Positions 39,051 to 49,891 of a stretch of DNA of 64,000 nucleotides are shown here, piece by piece. This stretch comes from Chaetoceros tenuissimus (taxonomy: Eukaryota; Bacillariophyta; Thalassiosirophyceae; Chaetocerotales; Chaetocerotaceae). The DNA lies in the NCBI GenBank assembly GCA_021927905.1, contig BLLK01000047.1, forward strand, positions 992,001 to 1,056,000. The letters run 5' to 3'. Both the position numbers and the translations under genes were made by a program. The notes under the pieces were generated by a model. That model was not told the origin of the DNA, made no database searches, and saw only the letters and a list, made by a program, of their open reading frames with translations. The first letter of the stretch is position 1; each line of letters opens with the position of its first letter.

Positions 39051-40068
39051 TTACTCCTTCTTACTCTTCTTTTTACCCTTGTTCAAATATCTCCTGACAA
39101 AGAATTGACAAAACAAAAACAAGTAACTTCCATACATGAGGAACGCAGCCATGTTAATATCATCAGTAACATAACATCCCTCTACACGATGTGTATAATA
39201 GTATCCCATAAGTGTGATAATCACTCCACCAATCATTTGTGAAATCTGAGCAATGGTAATGTAAACACTATTGAACCATTTCGGCTTCCACTTCATCACC
39301 ATCAAAAAGTAATACCCATACATGACCGCATGCACACCATAGTTCATGACACAAAAAAAGAGTCCAACCGGTGATGATGCAGCATACGAATACCAACAGT
39401 ATAAAAGAACGGTGATGTGATGGTACCAATGTAAGAAAATCAATGGCTTTTTATGAATCACGATGAAGAAAGTATCCAATAATTCTGGAAATTTGGACAA
39501 GACAAAGAGTTGAACCCATACTCCCGTCATTCCTGATCCATATGCTGATTCTGGATCATCGCAAATGACATTGGATATTGGGTATGAGTAGAGATTGTGA
39601 ATGACATGTGGTAATGTACGGAAGAAACCAATGAAGGAAAAGAGTGACAGGGAGAAGTTCCATAGTGCCATGAGTTTTCGTAGGTTCCATGGCTGTGCAT
39701 CCTTCATTTTATATTTGCCATAAATGATGAGTACTGCATATAGTGTCACGGCAGTGATTGGAATCCATGGGTTCTCTCTCATAGAGTCTCGAGTAGGAAT
39801 AACATGTTGTACCATGTTCTTTTCCCATCTAAGCAGTACAGGTTAAAAAAGTGAATGACATGAGAACAAGAAAGAAAAGCCATCTTAAAAAGTCAAGTTC
39901 ATATCTGCATATATCTATTGTATATATACATATATATGTTACAAAGTGAACTTACTTTGTGTAAATATTCTTCATGGAAGGATAGAGACAATCTAGATCT
40001 TCAAAAGGCACATTGGCAGGGTTGTACTCGATACAACCCAAAGATTCATCAACACTTTTCCAGCCCAT
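39051..40068 (-). CDS. ELO-family long-chain fatty acid elongase, two exons
   Basis: Exon 1 is 39956..40068 (MGWKSVDESLGCIEYNP...) and exon 2 is 39051..39828; intron 39829..39955 is 127 bp in phase 2 and restores YTKWEKNMVQHV; 296 residues. ELO enzymes condense malonyl-CoA with acyl-CoA in the ER, the first step of fatty-acid elongation. Seen here: ELLDTFFIVIHKKPLIFLHW, the HWYHH box at about 171-175, MNYGVHAVMYGYYF and a basic ER-retention-like tail (NKGKKKSKKE). Six to seven hydrophobic segments fit. Diatoms use these enzymes for polyunsaturated fatty acids; the chain specificity is not predictable from this reading. Confidence 0.9.
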
Positions 40069-40662
40069 TTTTATTAAAAGTATTACCGACGAAGATGTGT
40101 AGGTAGTTAGAAATGCAGTGCGATTACTTAGACTACAGTAATGGGTAGATTCACTGTAAGTGCTGTAAGGAATGTTGTTTCATTGCATTGGCTTTCTCGC
40201 TATTTTTTCGTCACAAGTGCAAAGTGCGTAGCCAGCCATTCATTCTTCAACGGTGCTATTATTTCATGGACAGTCAAAGAGAGGCCATTTCGAAAGTTGA
40301 CACGTGTCGTAGCAGGAGATATTTTTCCATGTTTCGTATTTTTTTGAATTTTCAATTCAAACTTTGTAGGTGTGTTTACAGAACAAAACATTGAAATATA
40401 AGTATCGAAATGATATTATAATATATTGAAATATCATAGACAGGGATGATATGAGATTTTGACATTACCTGTACTGTATATTCTATTCTCATTATTCGTT
40501 GACGAAACAATTTCCTTAAACGCTTCTTTCTGTCGTTACCGTTGAGAACACCAATCCAAAAAGCTTGAAAACAACAAAAAGCAAAAGGCAAAGCAAAGTT
40601 AGATAGAAATCAATAAAGTGACAACTGATTTTATTTTTTATATTACATTATCACAAAAAAAC

Positions 40663-41733
40663 ATGTCCATAATCTCTCATCCCATTCACATATTATTCAT
40701 AGCTATCCTACTGTCCATACTACAACCAGCTCAATCGTTTGCAAGCTGGTTTGTAGAGAGGCAATCATCATGCTGGATACAACTAAGAGATACCAAATCA
40801 GAAGTCGTCATGAATAGTTTCATTGTATCCCATCAAGAAAGTTCACATCCCAATGTAAAAATGCAAGTATACGATACAGACACAAAGGAATTAGTCCCAA
40901 TGGATGATAACAAGATATACATTGATTCTTCTTCTTCTACTATACACAAGAAATATACAATTGTATTGAAACAAGATGACGATTTGAAAGATTTACAGTA
41001 TGTAATGGATATTCAAGTCTCACCTGAATTAGATGATGATGTGATTCAGAAATTGACGGGAGAGGAGGCTAGAATACAGGCTAGGTTTTTGTCACCTACC
41101 AAAGGTTGTACGGGGGATAGTCGTGCACATGGGAGAGGACATGATGATGGACTTGTGATGGAAATTGTGATTCCGGAATCTGTGTTTGCTTTGGATGATT
41201 TGGAACAGAATTCTGTAGATTTAGTTGCAGGGTGGGCTTGTGGGCATGAACCTGTCACTTTGACGCAAAATATTGTATTTGTTCCTAGGAAAAGTGGTGC
41301 TACGAAGTCGATGATAGATCAAAAAGAGATTCCAAAAGATGGAGCAGTAGCAGTGGAAGAAGAAGCAATTGAAGCAATTGTTGAAAAGTCAGAACCTATA
41401 GATCCCATGGCACAAGAGCACAATGATGAACATGATCATGAATCGCACCATGTAGATCAAGGACCAAAGCCACAAGTGGATACAGAGGAAAAACAAGAAC
41501 TTAGACATAAGAAACGAAAACATGAACGCAATGACGCAGATCGAGAATTTCCACTCAAGGAAGTCAAGGAGTTCCAGAAAAAGTATGATAACGATGATTT
41601 TGGAAAAGCGAAATTTACATCCAATAGTTACCTGGTTGGAGTCTTGGTATTTATTTTTGTAGGTGGTACTGTATTGAATGCGATCCTTGCAATGTCTGGA
41701 GGGAGACGATCCAAGAGCAATCACGTACTTTAA
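40663..41733 (+). CDS. Type I membrane protein, unknown, His/Asp-rich stalk
   Basis: ATG 40663 opens MSIISHPIHILFIAILLSIL then AQSFAS, a clear signal peptide; the frame further upstream opens only with GTG. 356 residues. The luminal part has two cysteine sites (SSCWIQL and KGCTGDSRAHGRGHDDG) and a beta-rich region ending near GWACGHEPVTLTQNIVFVP. A long acidic/His-rich stalk (EHNDEHDHESHHVD) and a single C-terminal anchor (YLVGVLVFIFVGGTVLNAIL) with a basic tail follow. Predicted in ER, Golgi or plasma membrane. The family is not recognised. Confidence 0.6.
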   Translation: MSIISHPIHILFIAILLSILQPAQSFASWFVERQSSCWIQLRDTKSEVVMNSFIVSHQESSHPNVKMQVYDTDTKELVPMDDNKIYIDSSSSTIHKKYTIVLKQDDDLKDLQYVMDIQVSPELDDDVIQKLTGEEARIQARFLSPTKGCTGDSRAHGRGHDDGLVMEIVIPESVFALDDLEQNSVDLVAGWACGHEPVTLTQNIVFVPRKSGATKSMIDQKEIPKDGAVAVEEEAIEAIVEKSEPIDPMAQEHNDEHDHESHHVDQGPKPQVDTEEKQELRHKKRKHERNDADREFPLKEVKEFQKKYDNDDFGKAKFTSNSYLVGVLVFIFVGGTVLNAILAMSGGRRSKSNHVL

Positions 41734-42039
41734 TTGTAAAAATATAGGAAATACATATACTGATGACACAAAGTATATATAACTACCATAGATATAGAAT
41801 TCGCCTAAAAACATTTGACTAAGTATAAATTACATGATTCTAGACTATGAAAAACTGTGACATTGTGTCTTGTACTCGATTGATTCAATTTCTAATCAAT
41901 AGCAGCACATAGTATAACACACAATGTCCAATGTCATACATCATGAACATGATCCAGTTGGGAAATGATGCAATCTCAATCCTACACAATTCATGACTAC
42001 AGTAGAGAGCCCGGGATACCTATTCTATATCGAATACGC
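41734..42039. other. Convergent intergenic region
   Basis: A 306-bp AT-rich spacer holding the 3' flanks of two convergent genes. Nothing else is seen. Confidence 0.5.
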
Positions 42040-42657
42040 TTAAACAGGTGTGTGGTATCCAAGAAGCTCATTGATAACATATGGATCTCCAGAAATCTTT
42101 TCATGAACCATAAGTCCAAGAATTCCCATCTGTGCAGCACGTCCGTTATTCAACTCAATTGCTCTCTTCTCCATCTTTTCTTCCTCGGAGTATCCAGACC
42201 ATCCGAAATCAATTCCGTTTCTGAAGTCTCCTGGGAATTCTCCAGTTCCCTTGACATCCTTCATAACGAAAAGCTCAAGGAATCCTACAAAAGCAAGGAT
42301 TTGAAGTGCTCCCTCAACTGGTACCTGAGTGGTTCCTACCCATCCAGTGTGGATGTCAGAGAATTGGGTTCCAGCCTTATCGATAGCCCCTCCAAGGGTG
42401 TGTCCGGATGCAGTGGTGATGTGTCCAAGAACAGCAAGCATAGCAATACGTCCGTGCTTGAGCTCTACGTAACGAAGGCGGTCGAAACGTTCCTGGTCAG
42501 CGTTGTCGAGGAGTCCAAGTGGGTCCCAGAATCCAAGTGGTTGCTGTGCTCCGAGCTCATTCTCGAAAGCGTTAAGAGCAGTGGAGGTTTGTGCAACCTT
42601 GGATGGTGCGAATGCAGCTGCAGATGCAGCAAGAGTAGCGAGGATAGCGAGCTTCAT
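42040..42657 (-). CDS. Fucoxanthin-chlorophyll a/c-binding protein (FCP antenna)
   Basis: FCPs bind fucoxanthin and chlorophylls a and c in thylakoids and feed energy to the photosystems. 205 residues, single exon. The N terminus MKLAILATLAASAAAFAP is a signal peptide with the ASAAAFAP cleavage motif of diatom plastid proteins. Helix 1 shows RLRYVELKHGRIAMLAVLGH and helix 3 shows EKRAIELNNGRAAQMGILG, the paired LHC motifs with chlorophyll-binding Glu and Arg. FWDPLGLLDNAD and FPGDFRNG fit the main Lhcf/FCPA group. Codons look strongly biased, which explains the long open antisense frame. A CRE palindrome lies 208 bp upstream. Confidence 0.95.
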   Translation of the reverse strand: MKLAILATLAASAAAFAPSKVAQTSTALNAFENELGAQQPLGFWDPLGLLDNADQERFDRLRYVELKHGRIAMLAVLGHITTASGHTLGGAIDKAGTQFSDIHTGWVGTTQVPVEGALQILAFVGFLELFVMKDVKGTGEFPGDFRNGIDFGWSGYSEEEKMEKRAIELNNGRAAQMGILGLMVHEKISGDPYVINELLGYHTPV

Positions 42658-43326
42658 TTTGATGTATTTATTGATTGTATTGGTATGGTTTCCTGGTTCG
42701 ATACTACAAGAGGTTCATCTCGTAAAAGAGACGAGCAAGAGACGCGATTTTCTAATTTGCATTGGAATACGTGCAAGTTGAAGTGAAAGATTTGCTCGTA
42801 GCTTGACACCAAGAGTGATTCTGTCTCTATGCTTCCCTTTTCTTTCTTTATTATTATAGATATCATGACGTCATAGTAATAGTCATTGGAGGAAATTAAA
42901 AGAAAATGTCTTTTTCAGAACCGAGAAAGATGTAATTTCAATTCAAATTGCATAGAGATATTTAGACTAAGAAGTATTTATTTCAAGTTCCTCTACTTCT
43001 TTTTGCGTCGATTTTTATTGAAATATGTATGCCTTGCTCATGATCTATCAAAAGTCAAAAGTTACCGAAGCGAATGCTTTTTATAAAACTTCAAACAAAT
43101 GAAGGTTGGACATCGAGCAGAGATGTCTATTAAATAATTATGTTATTTGGATTCACTAAAGGAAACACAGAATCTGAAGACTACTTGATCTAAAGGACTA
43201 CACCTCAAAATATCTTTTTACTTGATCTGCCCTTCTTTTTCTCCTTGGCATTGCTTGGATGCTAAATCCAACCAAAAGAAAATAAGCGCCTGCTTCTCAT
43301 TAGAGTATAAGAACACTGCGTTGTTT
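42658..43326. other. FCP promoter region and downstream flank of GGT gene
   Basis: A 669-bp spacer with the ATGACGTCAT element at 42865; otherwise AT-rich with no supported gene. Confidence 0.5.
42865..42874. promoter_or_regulatory. ATGACGTCAT palindrome upstream of FCP gene
   Basis: A full CRE palindrome 208 bp upstream of the FCP start codon. TGACGT/ACGTCA elements are known in diatom promoters responding to CO2/cAMP through bZIP factors. A role here is inference. Confidence 0.45.
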
Positions 43327-45271
43327 TTAGAAGCCAAGAGCACAACCGTCTGATCTACCATCACTTCCAGCAATCAGAACTCCTGTAGTTCTATCTCTCT
43401 TGATGATTTGTGCCTTTCCAAAGATGGACTTTCCAAATCCATCCACATTCGAAATCATATTATGTCCCTGTTCCTTCAACTTGTTCAAGATTTCTTCATC
43501 GAGGCCATTCTCAATCATGACTGCTCCATTGTGAGTTCCATCTGCTATACAAAATCTAGGCAAATCTATTGCTGTTTGTGGATCCATTCCACTCGCTAAC
43601 GCAACTGTGAGTTGCATATGGCCTTGTGGTTGCATGAAACCTCCCATGTTTGATATTGTTGCATATAGCTCATTTGTATCTGTATGTGTAATCATTGCTG
43701 GAATAATGGTATGATAAGGTCTTTTGTATGGTTCAATGACATTTGGATGGCTTTCTTCGAAACTAAACCCGGCACCACGATTCTGAAGAGTAAATCCACA
43801 ACCCTTGGGAACAAGTCCTGTTCCAAATCCCATGAAGTTACTATTGACAAAACTGACTGCATTTCCTTCTTTATCAACTACTTGGAATGACACGGTACAG
43901 CTTGTTGGATCAGGCATTCCTTGGACAGCAGCTTTGGTTTCATCAAACACCTTGATTGCTCTTTCCGCGATACGTTCTTGATTCAACAATGATTCGCTTC
44001 TAATCTTTTCTTTCAGTTCTGGATCTTTGATGACGTCATTTATATTGCAAAATTCTTGATCGCATACAAACTTTCTTGCATCTGCAAATCCTAATCTCAT
44101 CATTTCAATCATGGCGTGCATGGTTTGCTCTGACTCCCATCCAGTTCCTGTAACATTGCACTTTGGAACTGGTATTTTATCACCATCTTCCAATGCTTTA
44201 AGTCCGCTCAATGCAATTAACCCAGCAATACCTTGTCCGTTTGGTGGAATCTGATGTACCTTCAATCCTTTATATTCGACAGAAATACTCTCTGGAAAGG
44301 TACATTGTGTATGTTCTTCAGCCATATCTTCCATAGTCATGACGCCTCCACGGTTCTGTACAGCATCTACGATTGCCTCACCAGCGAATCCTTCATAGAA
44401 TCCTTTGGTAGCACCATATTCTCCAAGAGATCTTAATACCTTTGCCATGTCAGGATTCTTGAAGATATCGCCAGGGTTTGGTCCATTCTTCCCATCCGTA
44501 GTCATTGGAATGTGTTCTTCATCGTCATGCCACTTCATAATATCATTTTCGACCCCTTTATTCCAAGATACAGCAGTCATTGGTGCAACTGGAAATCCAT
44601 TTTCAGCCAACTGTGCAGCTGGTTCTAATAATTCTGCAAAAGTAAACTTGCCCGAAGCATGACGTTTGTAAAATTCTTCCCAACCTCTAGCTGCACCTGG
44701 AACTGTAATAGCATGCACACTCTTTCGATGAGCATCAACATCTACCTTTTTACCATCACTTTCCAGATCCTGCTCAGTAATTTTAATATTTCCCATCATG
44801 ACAGATCCAAATCGTTCTGTTGCATTTACTTCTTTCGTGGTGGGAGTTGATACATCCTTTGGAAATAGTTCCTGAATCAGTTTTAAATTCAGCTTTCCAG
44901 GACATCTCCCTGATCCATTGACGCATTTTACTTGCTGATCCTTTGCATCATAATACAACGAAAACATGTCGCCGCCAAGACCTATTAAATCAAATATGAG
45001 AAAAATGAGGAAGGAACGAGAGTCATAGCTAAAAGATAATAGGCTCACCTGTACTACATGGTTCCGTCACTGCTAAAGCAGCCGCAGTAGTTAATGCTGC
45101 ATCAGCCGCATTTCCTCCATTCATGAGAATGGATAATCCTAGAGATGTCGCAAGTGGTTGAGAGGAAGATACACATCCGTTTGTGCAATATATTGGCGAT
45201 CTTCTCGAGTGGAAAGGAAGAGGAAATGGATCCTTTTCGGCTTTTGCGCTTGTATTATGCCAATCTCCCAT
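43327..45271 (-). CDS. Gamma-glutamyltransferase, two exons
   Basis: GGT cleaves the gamma-glutamyl bond of glutathione and transfers it to water or an amino acid. Exon 1 is 45049..45271 and exon 2 is 43327..44981; intron 44982..45048 (67 bp, phase 1) restores [17 protein letters not shown], the family's EPxxxGxGG motif. 625 residues. NGGNAADAA near residue 50 is typical. The small subunit starts at the nucleophile Thr437 in [19 protein letters not shown], and [13 protein letters not shown] closes the protein. There is no clear signal peptide or anchor, so it may be cytosolic or the start may lie further upstream. Homology to the plain GGT family is strong. Confidence 0.92.
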
Positions 45272-46292
45272 ATTATAGCTGTCTAAGCAGTGAACTCACA
45301 ACAATCATTTATTTGATAAGAGGGGGGTGAGGGATGAGTAGTCTATTGTAGGTGTGGTGTTCGTGTGTTCGTCCATTGTCGAGAGAGAGAGAGAGAGCAT
45401 GAGAAAAATGAGCTCGTGCGTTTATTGATACTATGAGGGAGCTTGGATAAGAGCCTTTTAGTTTATCGCACATGTGTCAAGGTTTACATAATAAATAAAC
45501 TATCCATCACATCGTTGATAGATGAGAACTCTGAAATCAATCAAATGGAAATAATGAAAAGAACAGTAATAGAACCAGCCGCATCTGTTTTCATCTTTTT
45601 CACTCAAGACACTTCAACTTTCACGAGTTTATGGTATTACCTCATCCTGTAGAATCAATATTTTTAGTGAAAATAGAAAGATGAGATCATTGACTTTTTG
45701 TAGAAAACATGTAATTTTAATGTGTATATGTAGTTAGAAGTCACCGCCTCTGTTTATTCCAAGTTCTTTCGCATTCCGTTCTATTCTATTTCAAATTGTG
45801 CCTGCTTGGAATTACCATCATCTTCAGACTTTAGTTTCTTGCCTTTCTGCCTTTTTTCTCTCTTCTTCCTCTTCCTCTTCTACTAGATCCTGAATCTTCT
45901 TCTACTAGATCCTGAAAAACGCAATGAATCACACAGGTATCATTTCAACGTGAAGCCTCGTTGGTACAATTACAACGCAGTGAATCATACAGGTATCATT
46001 ATAACGTGCATTCATTGCAAGTATCATTTCAACGTGAGGCCGCAAGTATCATTTCAACGTGCATTCATTGCAAGTATCATTTCAACGTGAAGTCTCGCAA
46101 GTATCATTTCAACGTGCATTCATTGCAAGTATCATTTCAACATCAGGGCACAGGTAATTATAAGATACACTTGAATTTAAATAAATTCGATTTTTTAAAA
46201 TGTGTGAAAAGATTGATCTTTTCTAGTTGGTTTTACCATGACTCAATGATTCGATTGGTGTTGCACCTACTTAACTCAATGATTCCAAAACG
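45272..46292. other. Intergenic with microsatellite and minisatellite
   Basis: It holds a (GA)n run at 45381-45397, a pyrimidine tract near 45860-45915, and the minisatellite at 45921-46147. ORFs at 45443-45652 and 45961-46329 are not supported; the latter is read through the repeat. Confidence 0.55.
45921..46147. repeat. Minisatellite around GTATCATTTCAACGTG
   Basis: About seven copies of gtatcatttcaacgtg (one with ataacgtg, the last cut at aacat) at 25-28 bp spacing from 46021 on and 56 bp spacing before. Linkers alternate between cattcattgcaa and agtctcgcaa/aggccgcaa. The array ends 145 bp before the start codon of the coiled-coil gene at 46293. Confidence 0.8.
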
Positions 46293-49200
46293 ATGGAAGA
46301 AGATCCAAATGAAATACAAGAAGTCATAAATGAAATACGAGAAATTCATTACCCTGATGAAATTTTACAAAGTGACTATGGAGTTAGAATAGTAATGCAT
46401 GAACGTAATAATCAAACTGTGGGTGCGATTAGTCGAAGAAACCTTAGCGATTTGATGCAGGACAATACAATCAAAGCTGTCAGTGAATTGAAACAGTCCG
46501 TTTTAGATGAAATCTATTCTATTATCCCCACTTTTGAAACGAGTAATGAAATCCCAAATGGTATTCTAGAGCCATTCATCAGAAAGAAAAGTATGTCCAC
46601 TCGATTCGATTTCGGTTTAAAAATTGTTCAACCTACACAAGAGCAATTGCTGACTGCTTCTGTTACTAATCAAGAGGAATATAATAGATTCAAATTTTCT
46701 ATCATTGTTGGTATTTGGGTCTGGCTAGAGATTAATCCATCAATGCTTTTGTTTGAATTCCATTTTAGAAGGACAGAACTTGAATTATTTCTTGATTTGT
46801 ATCGCGAAAAGGAAAGACTCACTGAAAGTATCACTGTGCTGCGAGCGAATGAAATGGCATTAATTGCAAAGTCACATGGACATGAAACTGCACAGAAGAG
46901 TGCAGAGACCAGATTTGCAGCATCTGAAAACCTTTTACAAGAAACAAGAGTAGAATTGAGAGCAGAAAGAAGTGAGACGTTTCGTCTTCAGCAGCGTTTA
47001 GCCACAACAACAAATGATTTGAACATAGCAAATCAGACAATAGAATATGCCAACACCAATATTGATACGATGTATCCAATGTTGCAACAAAAGATGGCAG
47101 AAATTGCTCGTCTAAATACAGAAGTTGCTAGACTAACCGCAGAAGTGGAAGCTGGAGCACAAGGGGGTGGACAAAGCGATGATGCAAGAGAGCTAGTTCG
47201 GCAACTACAAGCACAGGTTCAGCAACTCACTACTCAGAGAGAGGAAGATAGAGCACAAAGAGATGATACTCAGAGAGAGGAAGATAGAGCACAAAGAGAT
47301 GATGCAACAGCTCGAGTTGCTGAACTTACTGCGCAAGTAACACAATTGACTATTGACAGAGATGATGCAACAGCTCGAGTTGCTGAACTTACTGCGCAAG
47401 TAACACAATTGACTATTGACAGAGAAGATGCAACAGCTAGAGTTACTGAACTCACTGCGCAAGTTACACAATCAAATAGAGACATAGAGGAAGCACGATT
47501 AGAGGCTGTACGATTGACTGCAGCGAATGAACGATTGACTGCAGCAAATGATGAAGTAATTGCAGAAGTTACGCAATTGAGAGACACTCTTTTGAATCTT
47601 CAAAATGATAGAGAAGATATTTCTGAGTTGAAGAAGCGTCGATTGGAGTCACCAACTGATGATGTACAATTTCATTCCGTTTATCAAGAAACAGAATCAC
47701 AATCCGTCGATGATGCTGGTTCTTTCTCACACCATGAGATAAACTTGAGTCAACACGACGTCATGGAAGAGTCTCGTATTTCTTCTGTCGAACATGTTGA
47801 TGGAAGAAATGTTGATGATGAGGTCGACAATTTCCTTGACAATGACATTAGTAATGATTACGGCGATTCCAACAACCAAGAGCTTGATATGTCCTTGACA
47901 TCTCCTTGTGGATCTAATCAAGATACACAGGAGACTTCTTTACTGACTGCTTCAACTCACGAAGTGAATGATGAATTCAGTATAGATGATTTATCAGTCG
48001 AAGATGAGACTGATGGCGAGGTCAGCGATGAAACCATTGGAAACATGTTTGACGAAGATGAGACTGAGAATATACATGTACCATCAGTAGTAAGTACTCT
48101 TGTATATATACAGAGATTATACGCATACTTCTCACAGTGTTACTCTAATCTATAATTGTCAGGTTGATAATCACAATAATGACATTGTTGATGACCCAAA
48201 TTTTGCCACGATCCAAGAATACTTAAAAAACGACCCAACTTTCAAGGAACATGTTGAAAAACAGGGTTACAAACCAGAGGATCTTCCAATTGGTCTGTTT
48301 GCACTCTGTTTCTCATTCTTGTTATATAACTACCAAAATAGGCATCGTGAAGAGGTTCAAATTGATCCAAAGGAGCGTTTACAAGAACTCTATCAGACGG
48401 GATATTTGAATACTGTCGCTACTGATGCAAGAAATTTCTGTTCAAGACAAAGAATAGATGATGCTGTTCTTGAAAAGCGTATGATCGAAGAACCAACCAA
48501 AACTATACCAATGTTTGCAGTACATATGTTTAAAAGAAATGTTGGTATGATTCAATGTCAAAAGCATTATGAAGGCATTAAATATTTCTTTTTAATGCAG
48601 TGGAAGCCACTGCCTGTTGGAGGTTCGAGCAATAGTGAAGAGTTTGATCGCATTCAAATGGCAGAGATGTACATGTACTTTCTTTACACACTAGGGAAGC
48701 GATTCTATAAGCAAAATTGTAAACAAGGAGCCTCAAGTGAAGATGACAAATACTATAGAGAGACTGATCCTTTAGAACAAACGGATGCTATTGCCAGAGC
48801 TTTCAGACATTTGAAAGTTACAAAAGACAGTCAAGGAAATGAAGTCAAGAATGGTCGATTCGAGTTTGAGGAGTGCGATTCTCTGACTCAAAGCTCGCTA
48901 AAGACAGCACTTGCGGATTACATGATCCAAGAGCATAAAGTACGAGTTGAGAAATCAAGAACAAGTGAACCAGTAAGACTACGTCCAAGAGTCAGTCGTC
49001 CTGGTGTTATGCATTTGAAATCCGATAAAAGTGTCACTCTCTCGCCAATAGTTTCTCAGGAGACCATGAAAAACCATGTGAAACGAATGTTCGTTATAAA
49101 GACCAGCATGCCAGATCTTGGCATCTTGGATATCAGAATTGAGAAACCAGATATCGACGCTCTTGAAGCAATACCTGATGTGCGAAAACGGAATTACAAT

Positions 49201-49779
49201 GACCTCCTCTTTCAAAGTAACAAGGTAAGATGTCAGCTTATAGAGATATACACTGATAGAATGGAAAAGAGTATATTGTTCAAACGTAGACAAATTCTTG
49301 GTGAGCATAAATGTCTTGTTAAAGTTATTGGTGGTAAAGTTCAGAATCGTCGTATCCCATTGAATTACTCAATTGAAGCCGAGGATGGCGAAGTATTGCA
49401 TAAAGGAACAGTATTATGGCAACAGATAGCTGCTTGTTACAATCCTGAAAACCCTTTGAAAGTAATTGAGCGTATCCATGAACAAGATCCGAACAAGTAT
49501 ATTACTGATAGCACCGAGAACAAGGATGTCATTGTATATGAAGCAAGCCATGAATGTAAATTTGCTGGATGTTGTTGTTACAATGATATCATTAATGTTC
49601 CAAAAATTATCAATTCATATTGGAAAAACAATTGTTTCAAGGGTGAGGAATGTAAATGCCCAACAGAATGTTTGAATGTTAGGACCTTGCTACAATGGTT
49701 AAATAGAAAATTGAAGTTTGGACGTGTCATCAAACCTGCTACAATGATGTGCCAACCTTGTACTACAACGGAGCAGTAA
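46293..49779 (+). CDS. Long coiled-coil protein with internal repeats and Cys-rich C terminus, two exons
   Basis: Exon 1 is 46293..48089 and exon 2 is 48163..49779; a phase-0 intron 48090..48162 (GTAAGT...TTGTCAG, 73 bp) joins HVPSV to VDNHNND, giving 1,137 residues. Residues 1-180 are a globular-looking region without a known domain. Residues about 180-440 are coiled coil with two 12-residue repeats (TQREEDRAQRDD) and three 21-residue repeats (DATARVAELTAQVTQLTIDR). An acidic Ser/Asn-rich linker follows. The exon-2 part (about 540 residues) is a second globular region ending in a Cys cluster: CKFAGCCCYND, CFKGEECKCPTEC, CQPC, possibly a metal site. I recognise no family. It converges on 49892..50988. 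Confidence 0.7.
47232..47489. repeat. In-frame coding repeats (2 x 36 bp, 3 x 63 bp)
   Basis: A 36-bp unit at 47232 and 47268 encodes TQREEDRAQRDD. A 63-bp unit starts at 47301, 47364 and 47427 and encodes DATARVAELTAQVTQLTIDRD with few changes. The copies are nearly identical in DNA, so the expansion is recent. Both unit lengths are multiples of three, and 63 bp equals three heptads. Confidence 0.9.
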
Positions 49780-49891
49780 ACTTGTAGTTGATAACAAACA
49801 TTTTTTAACATTTTATTCAAGATATGATGACATTCATTCTTGGAAATAGCAATCAACCTGAAGAGGTGACACTAAGTAGATACCAAGTAAT

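Noticed and set aside
41965-42786. A 273-codon plus-strand ORF across the FCP gene
   Set aside because: It is antisense to a well-supported antenna gene and arises from biased codons; its product is Ser/Trp/Cys-rich with no domain.
45961-46329. A 122-codon ORF in the minisatellite
   Set aside because: The residues (HSLQVSFQ-like repeats) simply translate the tandem repeat, and the ORF overlaps the start of the next gene.
48979-49308. A 109-codon minus ORF inside exon 2 of the coiled-coil gene
   Set aside because: It is antisense to a long coding exon and has no domain.
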